Shown here: positions 40,749 through 50,780 of the stretch, piece after piece
How positions within the stretch are numbered: position 1 is the stretch's first letter
Layout: every line of letters begins with the position of its first letter
NCBI GenBank assembly: GCA_910584155.1
Contig: CAJTYG010000006.1
Span: 62,001 to 126,000, forward strand
Direction: 5' to 3'
From: an uncultured Christensenella sp.
GTDB taxonomy: Bacteria; Bacillota; Clostridia; Christensenellales; CAG-917
DNA: 64,000 nt
The notes under the pieces: generated by a model
The model's input: the letters and a program-made list of their open reading frames with translations, nothing else
Databases searched by the model: none
What the model was told of the DNA's origin: nothing
Program-made: the position numbers and the translations under genes

Positions 40749-43190
40749 TTATTTTTTGTCTGCGTCAAAGGCGACTACAACGTCTATCTTTGTGTTTTTG
40801 TAAATCTGCTTGCCCTTTGTCGTGCGCCCGTCGATACGTATATCCTCCGAGCTTATAAGGTGGGTGTTTCCGCCCTCGCTTATAGCAAGGTCGTAAGGCA
40901 TTTTGACAAGACTCGCAAACTTCACCTTTGATTTGTCAAGCTCCACTATCTTCACGCCCTTGTTGTATCTTGACGTCATATCTATCGTCGCAAGTATCAC
41001 TCGCTTTGCATAGCCGCTGTCGGTGACGATTATCACTTCGCCCTCATCGTCGTTTTGCCCTGCGTACACGACCTTGTCGCCCTCGTTGAGCTTTATTCCC
41101 TTTACGCCGCCTGCGGCTCTGCCCTGCACGGGCACCTCGCCAAGCTCATAGCGCAGCACCTGTCCCTGTGCGGTGATTTCCATTATCGTGCTTGCCTCGT
41201 CTACGACCTCGGCAGCGATGACCTTGTCGCCATCGGCAAGGTTAACCGCCTTGAAATACGCCTTGCTCACGGAATTGAATTCGCTAAGATCAACTCGCTT
41301 CACTACGCCCAAGGACGTAAACAACAGCAGCTCGCCTGCGGGTGCGCCCTCAAAGAACAGCAGCTTTTTCACTCTTTCGTTTGTGGCTGCGTCCTGATTG
41401 ACGTTCAGCAGCTTAAACGGTTTCTCTCTGAATTTCTTTTCGGGAATATCCGTCACGTCTATCCTTGCAAGGTTGCCGAGGTCGGTTATGACATACAACG
41501 TGCCCTTGTTGTTGACGGACGCATACTGCACGGGCAGTGTATCAAAGCTCATAGATTCTATGTCGTTTCTTGCCGTAACAAACGCCTTTTGAGACATAAA
41601 GCGCATATATCCGTCGCTGTTCACGACCAAAATTCCGTCACGGTATTGCACCGCTTCCGCCTCGCTCGGCGACGAATAGCTTATCTGATTTTCGCTGTCC
41701 ACAAGCACCGTCATACGTGGCGAGTTTTGTTTTTTCTTCACCTCGGCAAGCTCACGCTTGACAATGGAAAACTGCTTTGCCTTTGAGGCAAGAATACTCT
41801 CAAATTCCTCGATGCGGCTTTTGAGCATTGCAAGCTCTTCTTCCAGCTTTCCTACCTCGAGCTTTGCAAGGCTCTTGAGGCGCATATCGAGGATAGCCTG
41901 TGCCTGAGCGTCGCTTAGCTCAAAGCGCTGACGCAGCGTTTCCTTTGCTTTAGCGGTGGATTCCGCCTCTTTTATTATCTTTATAACCTCGTCAATATTT
42001 CTTATGGCAATGAGCAAGCCCGACACGATTTCCGCCCTCGCCTTTGCCGCCTTAAGGTCATAAGCGGTGCGCTTGTAAACCACCTGCCTTTGATACTCGG
42101 AATAATATCCGAGATACGCACGCAGGCTGAGCTGCTCTGGCTTGCCGTTTGCAATGGCCATCATATTGATAGATATTGCCCTTTCGAGATCGGTTTTTTT
42201 GTACAGCATATTTACAATGGCGTTGACGTCGGTGTCACGCTTACACTTCAGCACCGCACGCATACCCGTCTTGTCGCTTTCGTCCACGATATCGTAGACG
42301 TTTGCAAGCAAGGGCTCGTTGTTTACTGTCTTCATTTCGCCGAATTTTGTAAGCAGCTTTGCCTTTGACACGCCGTAGGGCATCTCGGTGATGACGATAT
42401 TCTTTTTGCCGTTGTCGTCGTTTTCGATATGCAGTCTTGCACGCACTCTGCACTTTCCGCTGCCCGTTTCATAAATGCTTTCGAGGCTGTCTACAGGTAT
42501 CAGAAAGCCACCCGTGGGATAGTCGGGACCGTGGAAGATGCCAAGCAGCTCTTTTGTGGTGATTTTAGGATTGTCGATATAGGCGATAACTGCGTCTATA
42601 CACTCGCCCATATTGTGAGTGGGGATATCCGTTGCCAAGCCGACCGCAATGCCGCTTGCTCCGTTTACAAGCAGGTTTGGAAATCTTCCCGGCAGCGTCG
42701 TAGGCTCCTCGAGACTGTCGTCGAAGTTTGCCGTCCACGACACCGTATCCTTGTCGAGGTCACGCAAAAGCTCGAGCGCAAGTGCGCTCATTCTCGCTTC
42801 CGTATAACGCATAGCCGCCGCCCCGTCGCCGTCCACCGAGCCGAAGTTGCCGTGTCCGTCAACAAGAGGCATACGCATAGAAAAGGGCTGCGCAAGCCTT
42901 ACGAGTGCGCCGTACACCGAGCTGTCGCCGTGCGGATGATACTTACCTAAGCAGTCGCCGACGATACGTGCGCATTTTTTGTGCGGCTTGTCTGGCGTAA
43001 GCCCCATTTCGTGCATGGAATAAAGCACTCTTCGCTGCACAGGCTTGAGCCCGTCTTCCACACGGGGAATGGCTCTGTCCAAAATGACGCTCTCAGAATA
43101 AGGCATCATCGAGTTGTGCAAAACATCCTCGAGCACGACGTCGAGCACGTTTTGATTGTATACGATATCTCTTTGCTGTTTTTTTGCCAT
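40749..43190 (-). CDS. parC: DNA topoisomerase IV subunit A
   Basis: 813 residues. Breakage-reunion domain with catalytic Tyr129 in [10 protein letters not shown] and the quinolone-determining region [19 protein letters not shown] (Ser at the usual resistance position, so wild type there). Coiled-coil and C-terminal beta-pinwheel follow. No QRRGGRG-type GyrA box is seen (the nearest is [10 protein letters not shown]), which favours topoisomerase IV over gyrase. Directly follows parE (33 bases). Confidence 0.88.
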   Translation of the reverse strand: MAKKQQRDIVYNQNVLDVVLEDVLHNSMMPYSESVILDRAIPRVEDGLKPVQRRVLYSMHEMGLTPDKPHKKCARIVGDCLGKYHPHGDSSVYGALVRLAQPFSMRMPLVDGHGNFGSVDGDGAAAMRYTEARMSALALELLRDLDKDTVSWTANFDDSLEEPTTLPGRFPNLLVNGASGIAVGLATDIPTHNMGECIDAVIAYIDNPKITTKELLGIFHGPDYPTGGFLIPVDSLESIYETGSGKCRVRARLHIENDDNGKKNIVITEMPYGVSKAKLLTKFGEMKTVNNEPLLANVYDIVDESDKTGMRAVLKCKRDTDVNAIVNMLYKKTDLERAISINMMAIANGKPEQLSLRAYLGYYSEYQRQVVYKRTAYDLKAAKARAEIVSGLLIAIRNIDEVIKIIKEAESTAKAKETLRQRFELSDAQAQAILDMRLKSLAKLEVGKLEEELAMLKSRIEEFESILASKAKQFSIVKRELAEVKKKQNSPRMTVLVDSENQISYSSPSEAEAVQYRDGILVVNSDGYMRFMSQKAFVTARNDIESMSFDTLPVQYASVNNKGTLYVITDLGNLARIDVTDIPEKKFREKPFKLLNVNQDAATNERVKKLLFFEGAPAGELLLFTSLGVVKRVDLSEFNSVSKAYFKAVNLADGDKVIAAEVVDEASTIMEITAQGQVLRYELGEVPVQGRAAGGVKGIKLNEGDKVVYAGQNDDEGEVIIVTDSGYAKRVILATIDMTSRYNKGVKIVELDKSKVKFASLVKMPYDLAISEGGNTHLISSEDIRIDGRTTKGKQIYKNTKIDVVVAFDADKK

Positions 43191-43223
43191 ATTTTATCCT
43201 ATACGCCGAGCGGCGCAGTGTTT

Positions 43224-45197
43224 TTATGATTGTTTAGTCACCTTAAAGCCGTCCGTCTTGTTGAAGTCGGCATACTGATAGATATATTCCTTTCTCGGGG
43301 TGCTGTCGTCACCCATAAGTATGGATATTCGCTCGTCCGCAATCTTTGCGTCCTCTATCTTCACACGTGTCAGAGTGCGCTTTGCGGGATCCATAGTGGT
43401 ATCCCAAAGCTGCTCGGGGTTCATCTCGCCCAAGCCCTTAAAGCGTTGCAATATTGCGTTTTTGCCCATCTTTTTCTGTCCCTCGGCGAGTGCGTTATCA
43501 TCGTAGCAATACAGCGTTTCATTGTTTTTTTGCAAACGGTAAAGCGGAGGCATCCCGATATAGATATGCCCTTCCTCGATGAGCTGCCGCATATATCTGA
43601 AGAAAAACGTAAGCAATATCGCTCTTATATGCGCTCCGTCGTCGTCGGCGTCGGCAAGTATGATTATCTTGTCATAGCGCAGCGACGTAATATCGAAGTT
43701 TTGTCCGATGCCCGTGCCAAGCGCATTTATAAGCGTAGCGAGCTCTGCATTTTCAAGCACCTCTTTAAGTCCCTTTTTCTTTTCGACGTTGAGCGGCTTG
43801 CCCTTTAGCGGAAGTATCGCTTGAAAAAACCTGTCTCTCGCCTGCTTCGCACTGCCGCCTGCGCTGTCGCCCTCAACGATAAACAGCTCGTTTACGGCAT
43901 AGTTTTTGCCCGAACAGCTCGCAAGCTTTCCTACAAGATTGAGCCCGTTGGTCACCTTGTTTTGCTGACGGCTGAGCGACTTTGCCTGCTTTACGGCGTC
44001 ACGTGTCTTCATTGCGCCGAGCGCTTTTGCTATTATCTTTTCCGCAACGGCTTTGAAGCCCCTTTGCAGCAATAGCTCGCTAAGCTTTTCGGTCAGCAGA
44101 CTTTCCACCTTTGTGCGGGCTTCCTGATTGCCAAGCTTCGTCTTTGTCTGACCTTCAAACTGTACGTTTTGCATTTTGACGATAAGCACGCAGGTCAAGC
44201 CCTCTCTGAAGTCGTCGCCGATGAGCGATGCGTCCTTGCCCTTTATCTGCTTTGAGGTGTTGCGCCCGTAGTCGTTAAACACCTTTGTTATCGCCGAGCG
44301 CAAGCCCACAACGTGAGTGCCGCCCTCGGGCGTGGGAATATTGTTGACGTATGCGTGCAAATCCTCGGTATACGTGTCGGTGTGCTGCATTGCGACAGCG
44401 ACCTCAAAATTTTCGTCCTTAGCCTCAACGTATATGGGCTTGTCATAAAGCACGTTGCGTTTTCTGTTGAGAAACTGCACATAGTCCGCTATGCCGCCCT
44501 TATAACAAAACACGTCGTGCCTGTCCGTGCCGCCGTCAAGCGGAAGACGGTTGTCGTCAAGTATAATAGTCACGCCCTTGTTGAGATACGCCGATTCCCT
44601 CACACGCTCGGCTATCTCGTCGTACTTAAACTTTTCCTTGCCGAAAACACGCTCGTCGGGCTTAAACGTGACCGTCGTGCCCGTGCCCTTTGTCTTGCCT
44701 ATCACGGTAAGCGGGGTTTTTGTAATGCCGCTCTTCACCTTGTTACCTATTTGCGGCGAGTGAAATTCCACCTTATAGAGGTTGCCGTCACGCTTGACCT
44801 CAACGGTGAGCCATTCAGACAAAGCGTTTGTGACAGATGCGCCCACGCCGTGCAGACCGCCCGAATAAGCGTACTGCCCGTTGTCGAACTTTGCGCCTGC
44901 GTGCAGCTGAGTGTATACGACTTCTACGCCGCTTATTTTAAGCTTCGGGTGCTTGTCGACAGGCACGCCACGTCCGTTGTCGCTCACCCTTGCGACGTTG
45001 TCGTCAAGCAGCTCAATTTTGACAGTATTGCCATAGCCGTTTGCGACCTCGTCAATGCTGTTGTCGATGATTTCCCAAAGGATATGGTGCATGCCCTGAC
45101 TGCCCGTTGTGCCGATATACATACCGGGGCGCTTGCGGACGGCGTCCAAGCCTTCGAGAACGTGTATGTCTCCTGCATTGTAGTTTTTGTTTGCCAT
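43224..45197 (-). CDS. parE: DNA topoisomerase IV subunit B
   Basis: 657 residues. GHKL ATPase: LEGLDAVRKRPGMYIG, EIIDNSIDE, DNGRGVPVD, SGGLHGVGASVTNALSEWL; transducer domain; TOPRIM with EGDSAGG and ADADDDGAHI; C-terminal GLGEMN. The pair decatenates sister chromosomes. Topo IV rather than gyrase is inferred from the partner. AAGGAAG ribosome site. Confidence 0.92.
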   Translation of the reverse strand: MANKNYNAGDIHVLEGLDAVRKRPGMYIGTTGSQGMHHILWEIIDNSIDEVANGYGNTVKIELLDDNVARVSDNGRGVPVDKHPKLKISGVEVVYTQLHAGAKFDNGQYAYSGGLHGVGASVTNALSEWLTVEVKRDGNLYKVEFHSPQIGNKVKSGITKTPLTVIGKTKGTGTTVTFKPDERVFGKEKFKYDEIAERVRESAYLNKGVTIILDDNRLPLDGGTDRHDVFCYKGGIADYVQFLNRKRNVLYDKPIYVEAKDENFEVAVAMQHTDTYTEDLHAYVNNIPTPEGGTHVVGLRSAITKVFNDYGRNTSKQIKGKDASLIGDDFREGLTCVLIVKMQNVQFEGQTKTKLGNQEARTKVESLLTEKLSELLLQRGFKAVAEKIIAKALGAMKTRDAVKQAKSLSRQQNKVTNGLNLVGKLASCSGKNYAVNELFIVEGDSAGGSAKQARDRFFQAILPLKGKPLNVEKKKGLKEVLENAELATLINALGTGIGQNFDITSLRYDKIIILADADDDGAHIRAILLTFFFRYMRQLIEEGHIYIGMPPLYRLQKNNETLYCYDDNALAEGQKKMGKNAILQRFKGLGEMNPEQLWDTTMDPAKRTLTRVKIEDAKIADERISILMGDDSTPRKEYIYQYADFNKTDGFKVTKQS

Positions 45198-45413
45198 TTC
45201 TTCCTTAAAGCGTAATTGCGCTTATACTTATAATAATATAACTATTTTAACATATATAAAAAAACATATCAACCAAAATAAAGACACACTGCGGCGATTG
45301 CAAAATATTTTTTGTGTACTCAAATGCAGCATATAAGTTTACAATGAATTAACAACCAATGTTAATGCAGTGCATTGTCCTCACATAGAATAAACTCACC
45401 GAAATAACAAAAA

Positions 45414-45431
45414 CCCGCATTCTAATGCGGG
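45414..45431 (-). terminator. Terminator of the hydrolase gene
   Basis: Stem CCCGCATT (45414-45421) with AATGCGGG (45424-45431), followed by TTTTTG on the minus strand. The 260-base gap between this gene and parE (45198-45458) holds nothing else recognised. Confidence 0.78.
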
Positions 45432-45458
45432 CTTTAAATCAAATTAGTTTTAGTTTTA

Positions 45459-46376
45459 TCACTTTATCATTTCCTCTATCTTTGCGAGCATATCCGCATA
45501 GACTTCCTGATTGTTGATTTCGTTCAAAATCTCGTGACGGGCTTCGGGATAAAGCTTTATGGAAACATTTTTGACGCCGAGCTTTTTATATTGCTCATAC
45601 AGCTTTTGGACAAGCTTGCCGTTGCCGCCTACGGGGTCGTTGCTGCCCGAGAAAATTGCAATGGGCTTGTTTTTGTCTATCTTTGCAAGATTTTGCTTTT
45701 TGTAGGACGATTTAAGCCCTGCAAAGAACCACTTGAAAAACGCCGTTGACATCACCTGTCCGCACTGCTCGTCAAGGCAGTATTTTTTGACCTGCTCTCT
45801 ATCTCTTGACAGCCAAGCGAACATTCCCTCTTTTTTGAAGGGCTTATTGTATGAGCCAAACGAAAGATTGTTTGCAAGGTTCCCCACCTTTTCGCCGCCG
45901 CAAAGCGCATATTGAGTGCCGATGATTGCATTGCCCAAATTGAGCAAAGCGCCCTTCATCATTGCCGAGCCGCTTAGGATAACGCCGTCGTGCTCTTTAC
46001 ATTCCTCAATATATCTCTGTCCCACCATACTGCCGTAGCTGTGCCCGAGATAGATGACGGGCAAACCGAATTTTTGCTTGAGATACGACGTTATAGCCAT
46101 TTCGTCACGCACGGTGTCCATATAGATGTTGCCCTTGTGATAGCCCTGTATGCCCTTTGCAGACTGCTTTGTGCTTGTCATTCCGTGTGCACGGTGGTCG
46201 TCAGCAAAGACGATAAAGCCGTTTTTATTGAGAAAATTTGCAAAATCGTCATAGCGTCTTGCGTGCTCCGCCATGCCGTGCGAAATCTGCACGACAGCTT
46301 TGGGATTTCTCACATCATCCCACAGATAACACTGAATAACAGTACCGTCAAAACTTGTAAACTTCTCGTTTTTCAT
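45459..46376 (-). CDS. Alpha/beta hydrolase, monoacylglycerol-lipase-like
   Basis: 305 residues, cytoplasmic. Serine hydrolase 4 family: QISHGMAEHARRYDDFA (oxyanion HG), ADDHRAHGMT, nucleophile in LGHSYGSM (near residue 119), Asp in IFSGSNDPVGG and His in YPEARHEILNE complete the triad. Likely acts on lysophospholipids or monoacylglycerols. Single-gene unit; divergent from murG. Confidence 0.88.
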   Translation of the reverse strand: MKNEKFTSFDGTVIQCYLWDDVRNPKAVVQISHGMAEHARRYDDFANFLNKNGFIVFADDHRAHGMTSTKQSAKGIQGYHKGNIYMDTVRDEMAITSYLKQKFGLPVIYLGHSYGSMVGQRYIEECKEHDGVILSGSAMMKGALLNLGNAIIGTQYALCGGEKVGNLANNLSFGSYNKPFKKEGMFAWLSRDREQVKKYCLDEQCGQVMSTAFFKWFFAGLKSSYKKQNLAKIDKNKPIAIFSGSNDPVGGNGKLVQKLYEQYKKLGVKNVSIKLYPEARHEILNEINNQEVYADMLAKIEEMIK

Positions 46377-46653
46377 AATACCCCCAACAATTTGTATGCG
46401 TGCATACTTTCAATACTGATATTATATTATCACAGCTATTTTAATATTTCAATATACAAAATAACACAAATGTCGATTATCTTAAAAAATTTTTGTCAGC
46501 AAAATACAGCCTTTTTTCGCAGAATTTTGACAAAACACGCATTTTAAATGTACATAAATATACAATAAAATGCTTTTTATGACTGTTTGCTTTCAGCAAA
46601 CTTTTTTACACTCTGCGCATACTATGATAAACAAACAATTCGGAGAGTAAATT
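46377..46653. other. Divergent intergenic region before murG
   Basis: AT-rich. On the plus strand TTGACA (46527-46532), 18-base spacer and TACATA (46551-46556) form a possible promoter; 28 bases later the stem GTTTGCT (46585-46591) with AGCAAAC (46595-46601) and T6 forms an intrinsic terminator, 47 bases before murG. This could be a short RNA or an attenuator in the murG leader. murG has a GGAGAG ribosome site. Confidence 0.45.
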
Positions 46654-47820
46654 ATGGCACAAAAATCAGACATTATCGTTTTTACAGGCGGTGGCACGGG
46701 CGGTCACATTTATCCAAATCTTGCGCTCATTCCCGAGTTTGAAAGAAGGGGCTTCAAAGCGGTTTATATCGGCGGCGACGGCAAGCCTATGGAACGCACT
46801 CTCGCAAAGAGCGCAAACGTAAAATACTACGGCTTGCCCGTAATAAAGCTTGTGCGCTCGATGTCGCCAAAGGCATTTATAAACAACGTCAAAATTCCAC
46901 TGACGCTTACAAAATCAGTTTCGGAGGCTCGCAGGCTGCTTGAAAAAATAAGTCCCGTTGCGGTGTTTTCAAAGGGCGGCTTTGTATCCTTGCCCGTTGT
47001 GATGGCGGCAAAAAAGCTTGACATTCCCGTATTTGCGCACGAATCGGATTTGACGTTGGGGCTTGCAAATAAAATAGCAAAGGCATATGGCGCCACCCTG
47101 CTCAAGGCAAATCCGCATGCCGAATTCGACGCCGTGACGGTGGGAATGCCCTTGAGAGACAGTCTTTTCGGAGTAAAAAAGACGGAGGCAAAACAACGTC
47201 TCAACATATCCACGTCAAAAAAGATACTGCTTGTTTTGGGCGGCTCGTCGGGCGCAAAATTTTTAAACGAGCAAGTGGAAAAGCACCTTTCCGAGCTGAC
47301 GTCCAAATATTTTGTTTTGCACGTATCCGGCAAAGGCATTGCCCCGTCCGCTGCTACGACGGCAAAAAAAGAGGAATTAAACAACGGCGCCGTGACCGTA
47401 TCCCACAACAGCACCTCGCTCGCCATACAAAAAAACTATATACGATTTGAATATGCCGAAAATATCGCCGACTTCTATGCCGTAAGCGACGTCGTAATCT
47501 CACGTGCGGGCGCAACCGCAGTTTATGAAATATCCGCACTTAAAAAGAGGGCTATATTCGTACCGCTGCCAAAGGGCATATCGAGAGGCGATCAGATATT
47601 CAACGCCGAGCTTGCCGAAGAATTCGGCGCAATTACTTTATGCCAAAATGAAAGCTTTTCCGACAGGCTGCTGCCTACGATAGAAAAAGCCTTGCAAAAT
47701 CCGCCTATGCGAGCGGTCACAGCCGACGCAAACGGAAAAATTGCGGATATTATATGTGATAGCATAAGGCGAGGTGAAAAATGCAAAGACAAAAAACCAT
47801 CGCCAAATGGCTCGCAATAA
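46654..47820 (+). CDS. murG: MurG, lipid II-forming GlcNAc transferase
   Basis: 388 residues. Transfers GlcNAc from UDP-GlcNAc to lipid I at the inner membrane face. Signatures: FTGGGTGGHIYPNLAL, SKGGFVSLPVVMAA, the C-terminal LGGSSGAKFLNEQV, VISRAGATAVYEISALKKRAIFVPLP and DQIFNAEL. It lies alone, outside any cell-division (dcw) cluster, and overlaps the next gene by 40 bases. Confidence 0.95.
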   Translation: MAQKSDIIVFTGGGTGGHIYPNLALIPEFERRGFKAVYIGGDGKPMERTLAKSANVKYYGLPVIKLVRSMSPKAFINNVKIPLTLTKSVSEARRLLEKISPVAVFSKGGFVSLPVVMAAKKLDIPVFAHESDLTLGLANKIAKAYGATLLKANPHAEFDAVTVGMPLRDSLFGVKKTEAKQRLNISTSKKILLVLGGSSGAKFLNEQVEKHLSELTSKYFVLHVSGKGIAPSAATTAKKEELNNGAVTVSHNSTSLAIQKNYIRFEYAENIADFYAVSDVVISRAGATAVYEISALKKRAIFVPLPKGISRGDQIFNAELAEEFGAITLCQNESFSDRLLPTIEKALQNPPMRAVTADANGKIADIICDSIRRGEKCKDKKPSPNGSQ

Positions 47821-49139
47821 TTTTGCTGCTTACGGCAATAGTTGCCTGCTATGTAGCATTCAGCGCAATTTTAAACGATAAAACGCCCGTCGACCCCGAC
47901 ATCGCAGGTGCGGACAGCGACAACAAGGGCGACAACGTAAATAAGCCGTCCGACAGTGACGACCAAAAGCCTGCCCCGACTTATTCCGTCTTTCCGAGAG
48001 CGCACGAAACCGTGGACGGGCTCACCGTCCGCCATGTCGGCGGCGAGGCAAACGACGTGTTTTTGGACAGCCTGTATTTTGCGGGAAGCCGCTACGTCAT
48101 ATTTTATAGCGCATCTACGCAATATGACGTAAAGGACTGCGGCATACATATCGCCAACTTTTCAAGCGACAGCCTGCTGTCCGTCACGCAGATATCGCTT
48201 GCGGACGAAAGCTTCATATGCGCAAGCGTCGTCCAAAACGGCATACTTATCATCACAAAAAATGCCGCTCAGACAAAGCTGCGCCTTTATGACTCAGCCT
48301 GCCGCCTTACTGCCGAAAACTCGTGCAAGGCATATACTTCATATAAGCTTTACGTCACAAGCTCGAGCATACGCCTGTTTGCGGCGGATATATATATAAA
48401 TGCGCTCACCGTAACAAACACTCTTGACGTCATACGCAGCAATTTTGTATATCCGCTGAACGGCTGCAATATAGTTTATGCCGCTTCCACCACAACAGCA
48501 GACACAGTTTTTGTACAACTGCCGCAAGGCATAGGTGCGCTTACATTCAACGCAAATATCGGTTTTAAATATCATTTTGAAATGTTAAACTGCCGTTTAT
48601 TGCAGGTACTGCCTATAGCCGTAAACGGTAAGCCGTCCTTTGCACTGCTTGCCAAATGCGATGACGGCGTTAAAATAGCAAGCGTTGACGACAGCATGAA
48701 TATCACTGCGGATTATCTGTTTAAGGACGCAAAAGCCGCCTGCGCAACTTTGGGCGAAAACAACAATATATATGTCATAGCCGACGGTGTGCAAGCCGTA
48801 TTCTGCTCTCATCTCGAGCTTCAGTCCTCACAGGCGTTGCAGCTTGACGATACTCTTGAGACGCTCAAACAAGCTGCGCAAGATGATTTGACTTACACCG
48901 CCGTCGATGGTGAAAGAGGCTTGCTGATAGTTTCCTCTGGCTTGTCGCACTGCGTTGCAAGTCTTGCAGGCTCAAACGCTTCTACCCTGATAAGCTTAAG
49001 CGGCAAAAACATAAAGACCGCAAGAGAACGTGTTGTAAACGGCGTGTCAAAGCTGTCTGTTATATTTGAAGGCTCGTCCCAAAACAGCTTCGGATATATG
49101 TGCTTCGGCGCAAACGACGTGTTTTATGTCACACTGTAA
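47781..49139 (+). CDS. Membrane-anchored extracytoplasmic protein, propeller-like
   Basis: 452 residues. One N-terminal membrane helix (about 10-31), then an Asp/Lys/Pro-rich linker (GADSDNKGDNVNKPSDSDD) and a ~380-residue beta-rich outer domain with repeated strand-turn phrases, compatible with a beta-propeller. No family recognised. GAGGTG precedes the ATG, inside murG; the 40-base overlap means obligate co-expression with murG and suggests an envelope role. Confidence 0.72.
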   Translation: MQRQKTIAKWLAIILLLTAIVACYVAFSAILNDKTPVDPDIAGADSDNKGDNVNKPSDSDDQKPAPTYSVFPRAHETVDGLTVRHVGGEANDVFLDSLYFAGSRYVIFYSASTQYDVKDCGIHIANFSSDSLLSVTQISLADESFICASVVQNGILIITKNAAQTKLRLYDSACRLTAENSCKAYTSYKLYVTSSSIRLFAADIYINALTVTNTLDVIRSNFVYPLNGCNIVYAASTTTADTVFVQLPQGIGALTFNANIGFKYHFEMLNCRLLQVLPIAVNGKPSFALLAKCDDGVKIASVDDSMNITADYLFKDAKAACATLGENNNIYVIADGVQAVFCSHLELQSSQALQLDDTLETLKQAAQDDLTYTAVDGERGLLIVSSGLSHCVASLAGSNASTLISLSGKNIKTARERVVNGVSKLSVIFEGSSQNSFGYMCFGANDVFYVTL

Positions 49140-49151
49140 AGCAAAAGCTTA

Positions 49152-49180
49152 TTGACATAAAGCGGATAATGGGCTAAACT
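49152..49180 (+). promoter_or_regulatory. Sigma-A promoter of the small membrane protein
   Basis: TTGACA (49152-49157), 17-base spacer, TAAACT (49175-49180); AGGAG follows before ATG 49209. Confidence 0.62.
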
Positions 49181-49208
49181 TATGGCATAAAATACATAGG
49201 AGCTATAT

Positions 49209-49592
49209 ATGCCTAAAAGTCAGCCTCAGCCATATTCCAATATGCCTGCAAGACTCGGAGTTTTGATAACAGGCTCCGTGCTGTCGCTTGCGAGCGCAGT
49301 GGTTGTGATTGTGGCGTGCCTTTATCTGTTTGTGCCGTCGATAAACATTACGGCAAGCGTTTCGCCATCCGTAATACTCAAGTGGCTTCTTATCGCCGCC
49401 CTCATAGGTAGCTTTATCGGCACGGTATTTACTGTTGCAGGCGCAAACACATCAAAACCGCTTGCGAGGCTTTCTATGTTTTTGTCTACAATGGCATTTA
49501 TCATAGGCGCCGCCGTGCTCGTGATAATTTTGCTGTTTAGGACTATACTTCCGCTCGATGCAATACAACGTCTTGACAGTCTGATATTTTAG
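49209..49592 (+). CDS. Small membrane protein, unknown
   Basis: 127 residues with three predicted membrane helices (about 17-41, 57-80 and 89-112) and a short proline-rich N terminus. No family recognised. Starts at ATG with AGGAG, and has its own promoter just after the murG operon. Ends at a bidirectional terminator. Confidence 0.65.
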   Translation: MPKSQPQPYSNMPARLGVLITGSVLSLASAVVVIVACLYLFVPSINITASVSPSVILKWLLIAALIGSFIGTVFTVAGANTSKPLARLSMFLSTMAFIIGAAVLVIILLFRTILPLDAIQRLDSLIF

Positions 49593-49609
49593 TGAATTTT
49601 GCAATATAG

Positions 49610-49636
49610 AAAGCGCCACCATACAGGTGGCGCTTT
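49610..49636. terminator. Bidirectional terminator
   Basis: Perfect 11-bp stem AAAGCGCCACC (49610-49620) with GGTGGCGCTTT (49626-49636). Separates the small membrane protein from the convergent degV. Confidence 0.8.
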
Positions 49637-49648
49637 GATTTTACATTT

Positions 49649-50509
49649 TTATTTAGTTGTAAATATAATGCCTATCGTACCCGGCCCTGCGTGTACGCCT
49701 ATGACAGGTCCTATAGGCTGACGCCATATCTTTGCGTCGGGCGCTATTTCGAGCAAGCGCTTTTCTATATCGTCGGCAGCAGCGCTATTGTCGGCGTCAA
49801 CGATTGTGACTGCCGCCCCGTCTATCTGCTTGTATTTGTTTTTAAATTCCTCTACGATATAATTATACGCCTTTTTAAGCCCGTTTTGCTTGGAGCCGAC
49901 GCCCAGCGTTCCATCCGATTGCACCGTAAGCACAGGCTTTATGTTCATCAGATTGCCTATCTTTGCTTTTGCGGGCGAAATTCTGCCGCCACGTGCAAGG
50001 TACTTCATATCCTCGACCACGAAGTATACAGCCACTTTATCCCTTATACTTTCAAGATACGCATATGTAGCATCGACATCCTCGCCGTGTTCACGGAAAT
50101 ACTTTGCGCCGAGATACACTAAAATGCCTGCGCCGACGCAGATGTTAAGCGTATCGAATCTGCGGAATTTTACACCCGAAAACTCTGCATTGAGTCTTGC
50201 AAGCGCAAGGTCCAGCGACTGGAATGTGCCCGAAAGCTTTGACGAAAACGCAATGTATAAGATGTCCTCGCCTTTTTCAAAATAAGGCTTGAAGATGTCA
50301 TAATACATTTCCTCATTGAGAGCGGATGTAACCGCCTTTGCGCCGCCTCTCATACGGTCAAAAAACGCCTTTGCGTCAAACGTCTGTCCGAGATCCGCAA
50401 ACTCCTCCACGCCGTCGACGGTGTAAGGCATACGTATCACGTTTATGCCATATTCCTCGGCATGAGTATACCAAAGCTCGCTATCTGTATCACAAAAAAT
50501 TGTTGCCAT
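49649..50509 (-). CDS. DegV family fatty-acid-binding protein
   Basis: 286 residues. DegV/FakB fold that binds a fatty acid and presents it to the FakA kinase. Phrases: IFCDTDSE at the N terminus, SSKLSGTFQS (acyl carboxylate site), EDMKYLARGGRISPAKA, and the end GPVIGVHAGPGTIGI. The frame opens at 50584, but GGAGGAAAAAC before ATG 50509 fixes the start. FakA is not in the window. Confidence 0.92.
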   Translation of the reverse strand: MATIFCDTDSELWYTHAEEYGINVIRMPYTVDGVEEFADLGQTFDAKAFFDRMRGGAKAVTSALNEEMYYDIFKPYFEKGEDILYIAFSSKLSGTFQSLDLALARLNAEFSGVKFRRFDTLNICVGAGILVYLGAKYFREHGEDVDATYAYLESIRDKVAVYFVVEDMKYLARGGRISPAKAKIGNLMNIKPVLTVQSDGTLGVGSKQNGLKKAYNYIVEEFKNKYKQIDGAAVTIVDADNSAAADDIEKRLLEIAPDAKIWRQPIGPVIGVHAGPGTIGIIFTTK

Positions 50510-50546
50510 GTTTTTCCTCCATATAACAATAATTTTTAATAAAACA

Positions 50547-50575
50547 AGTTTAATATATGTATCGCAGTTTGTCAA
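50547..50575 (-). promoter_or_regulatory. Sigma-A promoter of degV
   Basis: Minus strand TTGACA (50575-50570), 17-base spacer, TAAACT (50552-50547), giving a leader of about 30 bases with GGAGG. Confidence 0.6.
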
Positions 50576-50685
50576 CAAACGCACCGCTCTTGACGGCTTT
50601 TAAGCAAATCTTTTACAACTGTTAAAAATCGATTTTTGTAAGTATATGCGCTTAATTTATCAAATAAAACTTTTTCGGATATAAG

Positions 50686-50780
50686 AAAGGCACTCCGTCG
50701 GAGTGCCTTTTGAAACGGTCATGGTGGGGAGGATAAAATAAGACCGTTTCATATATTTACCGCATTGCGAGTAAATATCG
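50686..50780 (-). other. Three consecutive hairpins after the HtrA-type gene
   Basis: (1) AAAGGCACTC...GAGTGCCTTT, 50686-50710, the likely terminator on the minus strand; (2) TGAAACGGTC (50711-50720) with GACCGTTTCA (50742-50751), 21-base loop; (3) ATATTTAC (about 50753-50760) with GTAAATAT (50771-50778). They directly abut each other and the protease stop codon, unlike the single terminators elsewhere in the window. Confidence 0.6.

Noticed and set aside
40749..45197. Gyrase gyrA/gyrB
   Set aside because: The A subunit lacks a GyrA box, and the pair lies away from recF/dnaN; topoisomerase IV fits better, though gyrase is not fully excluded.
44313..45215. Plus-strand 300-codon frame opposite parE
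   Set aside because: Antisense shadow; parE identity is certain.
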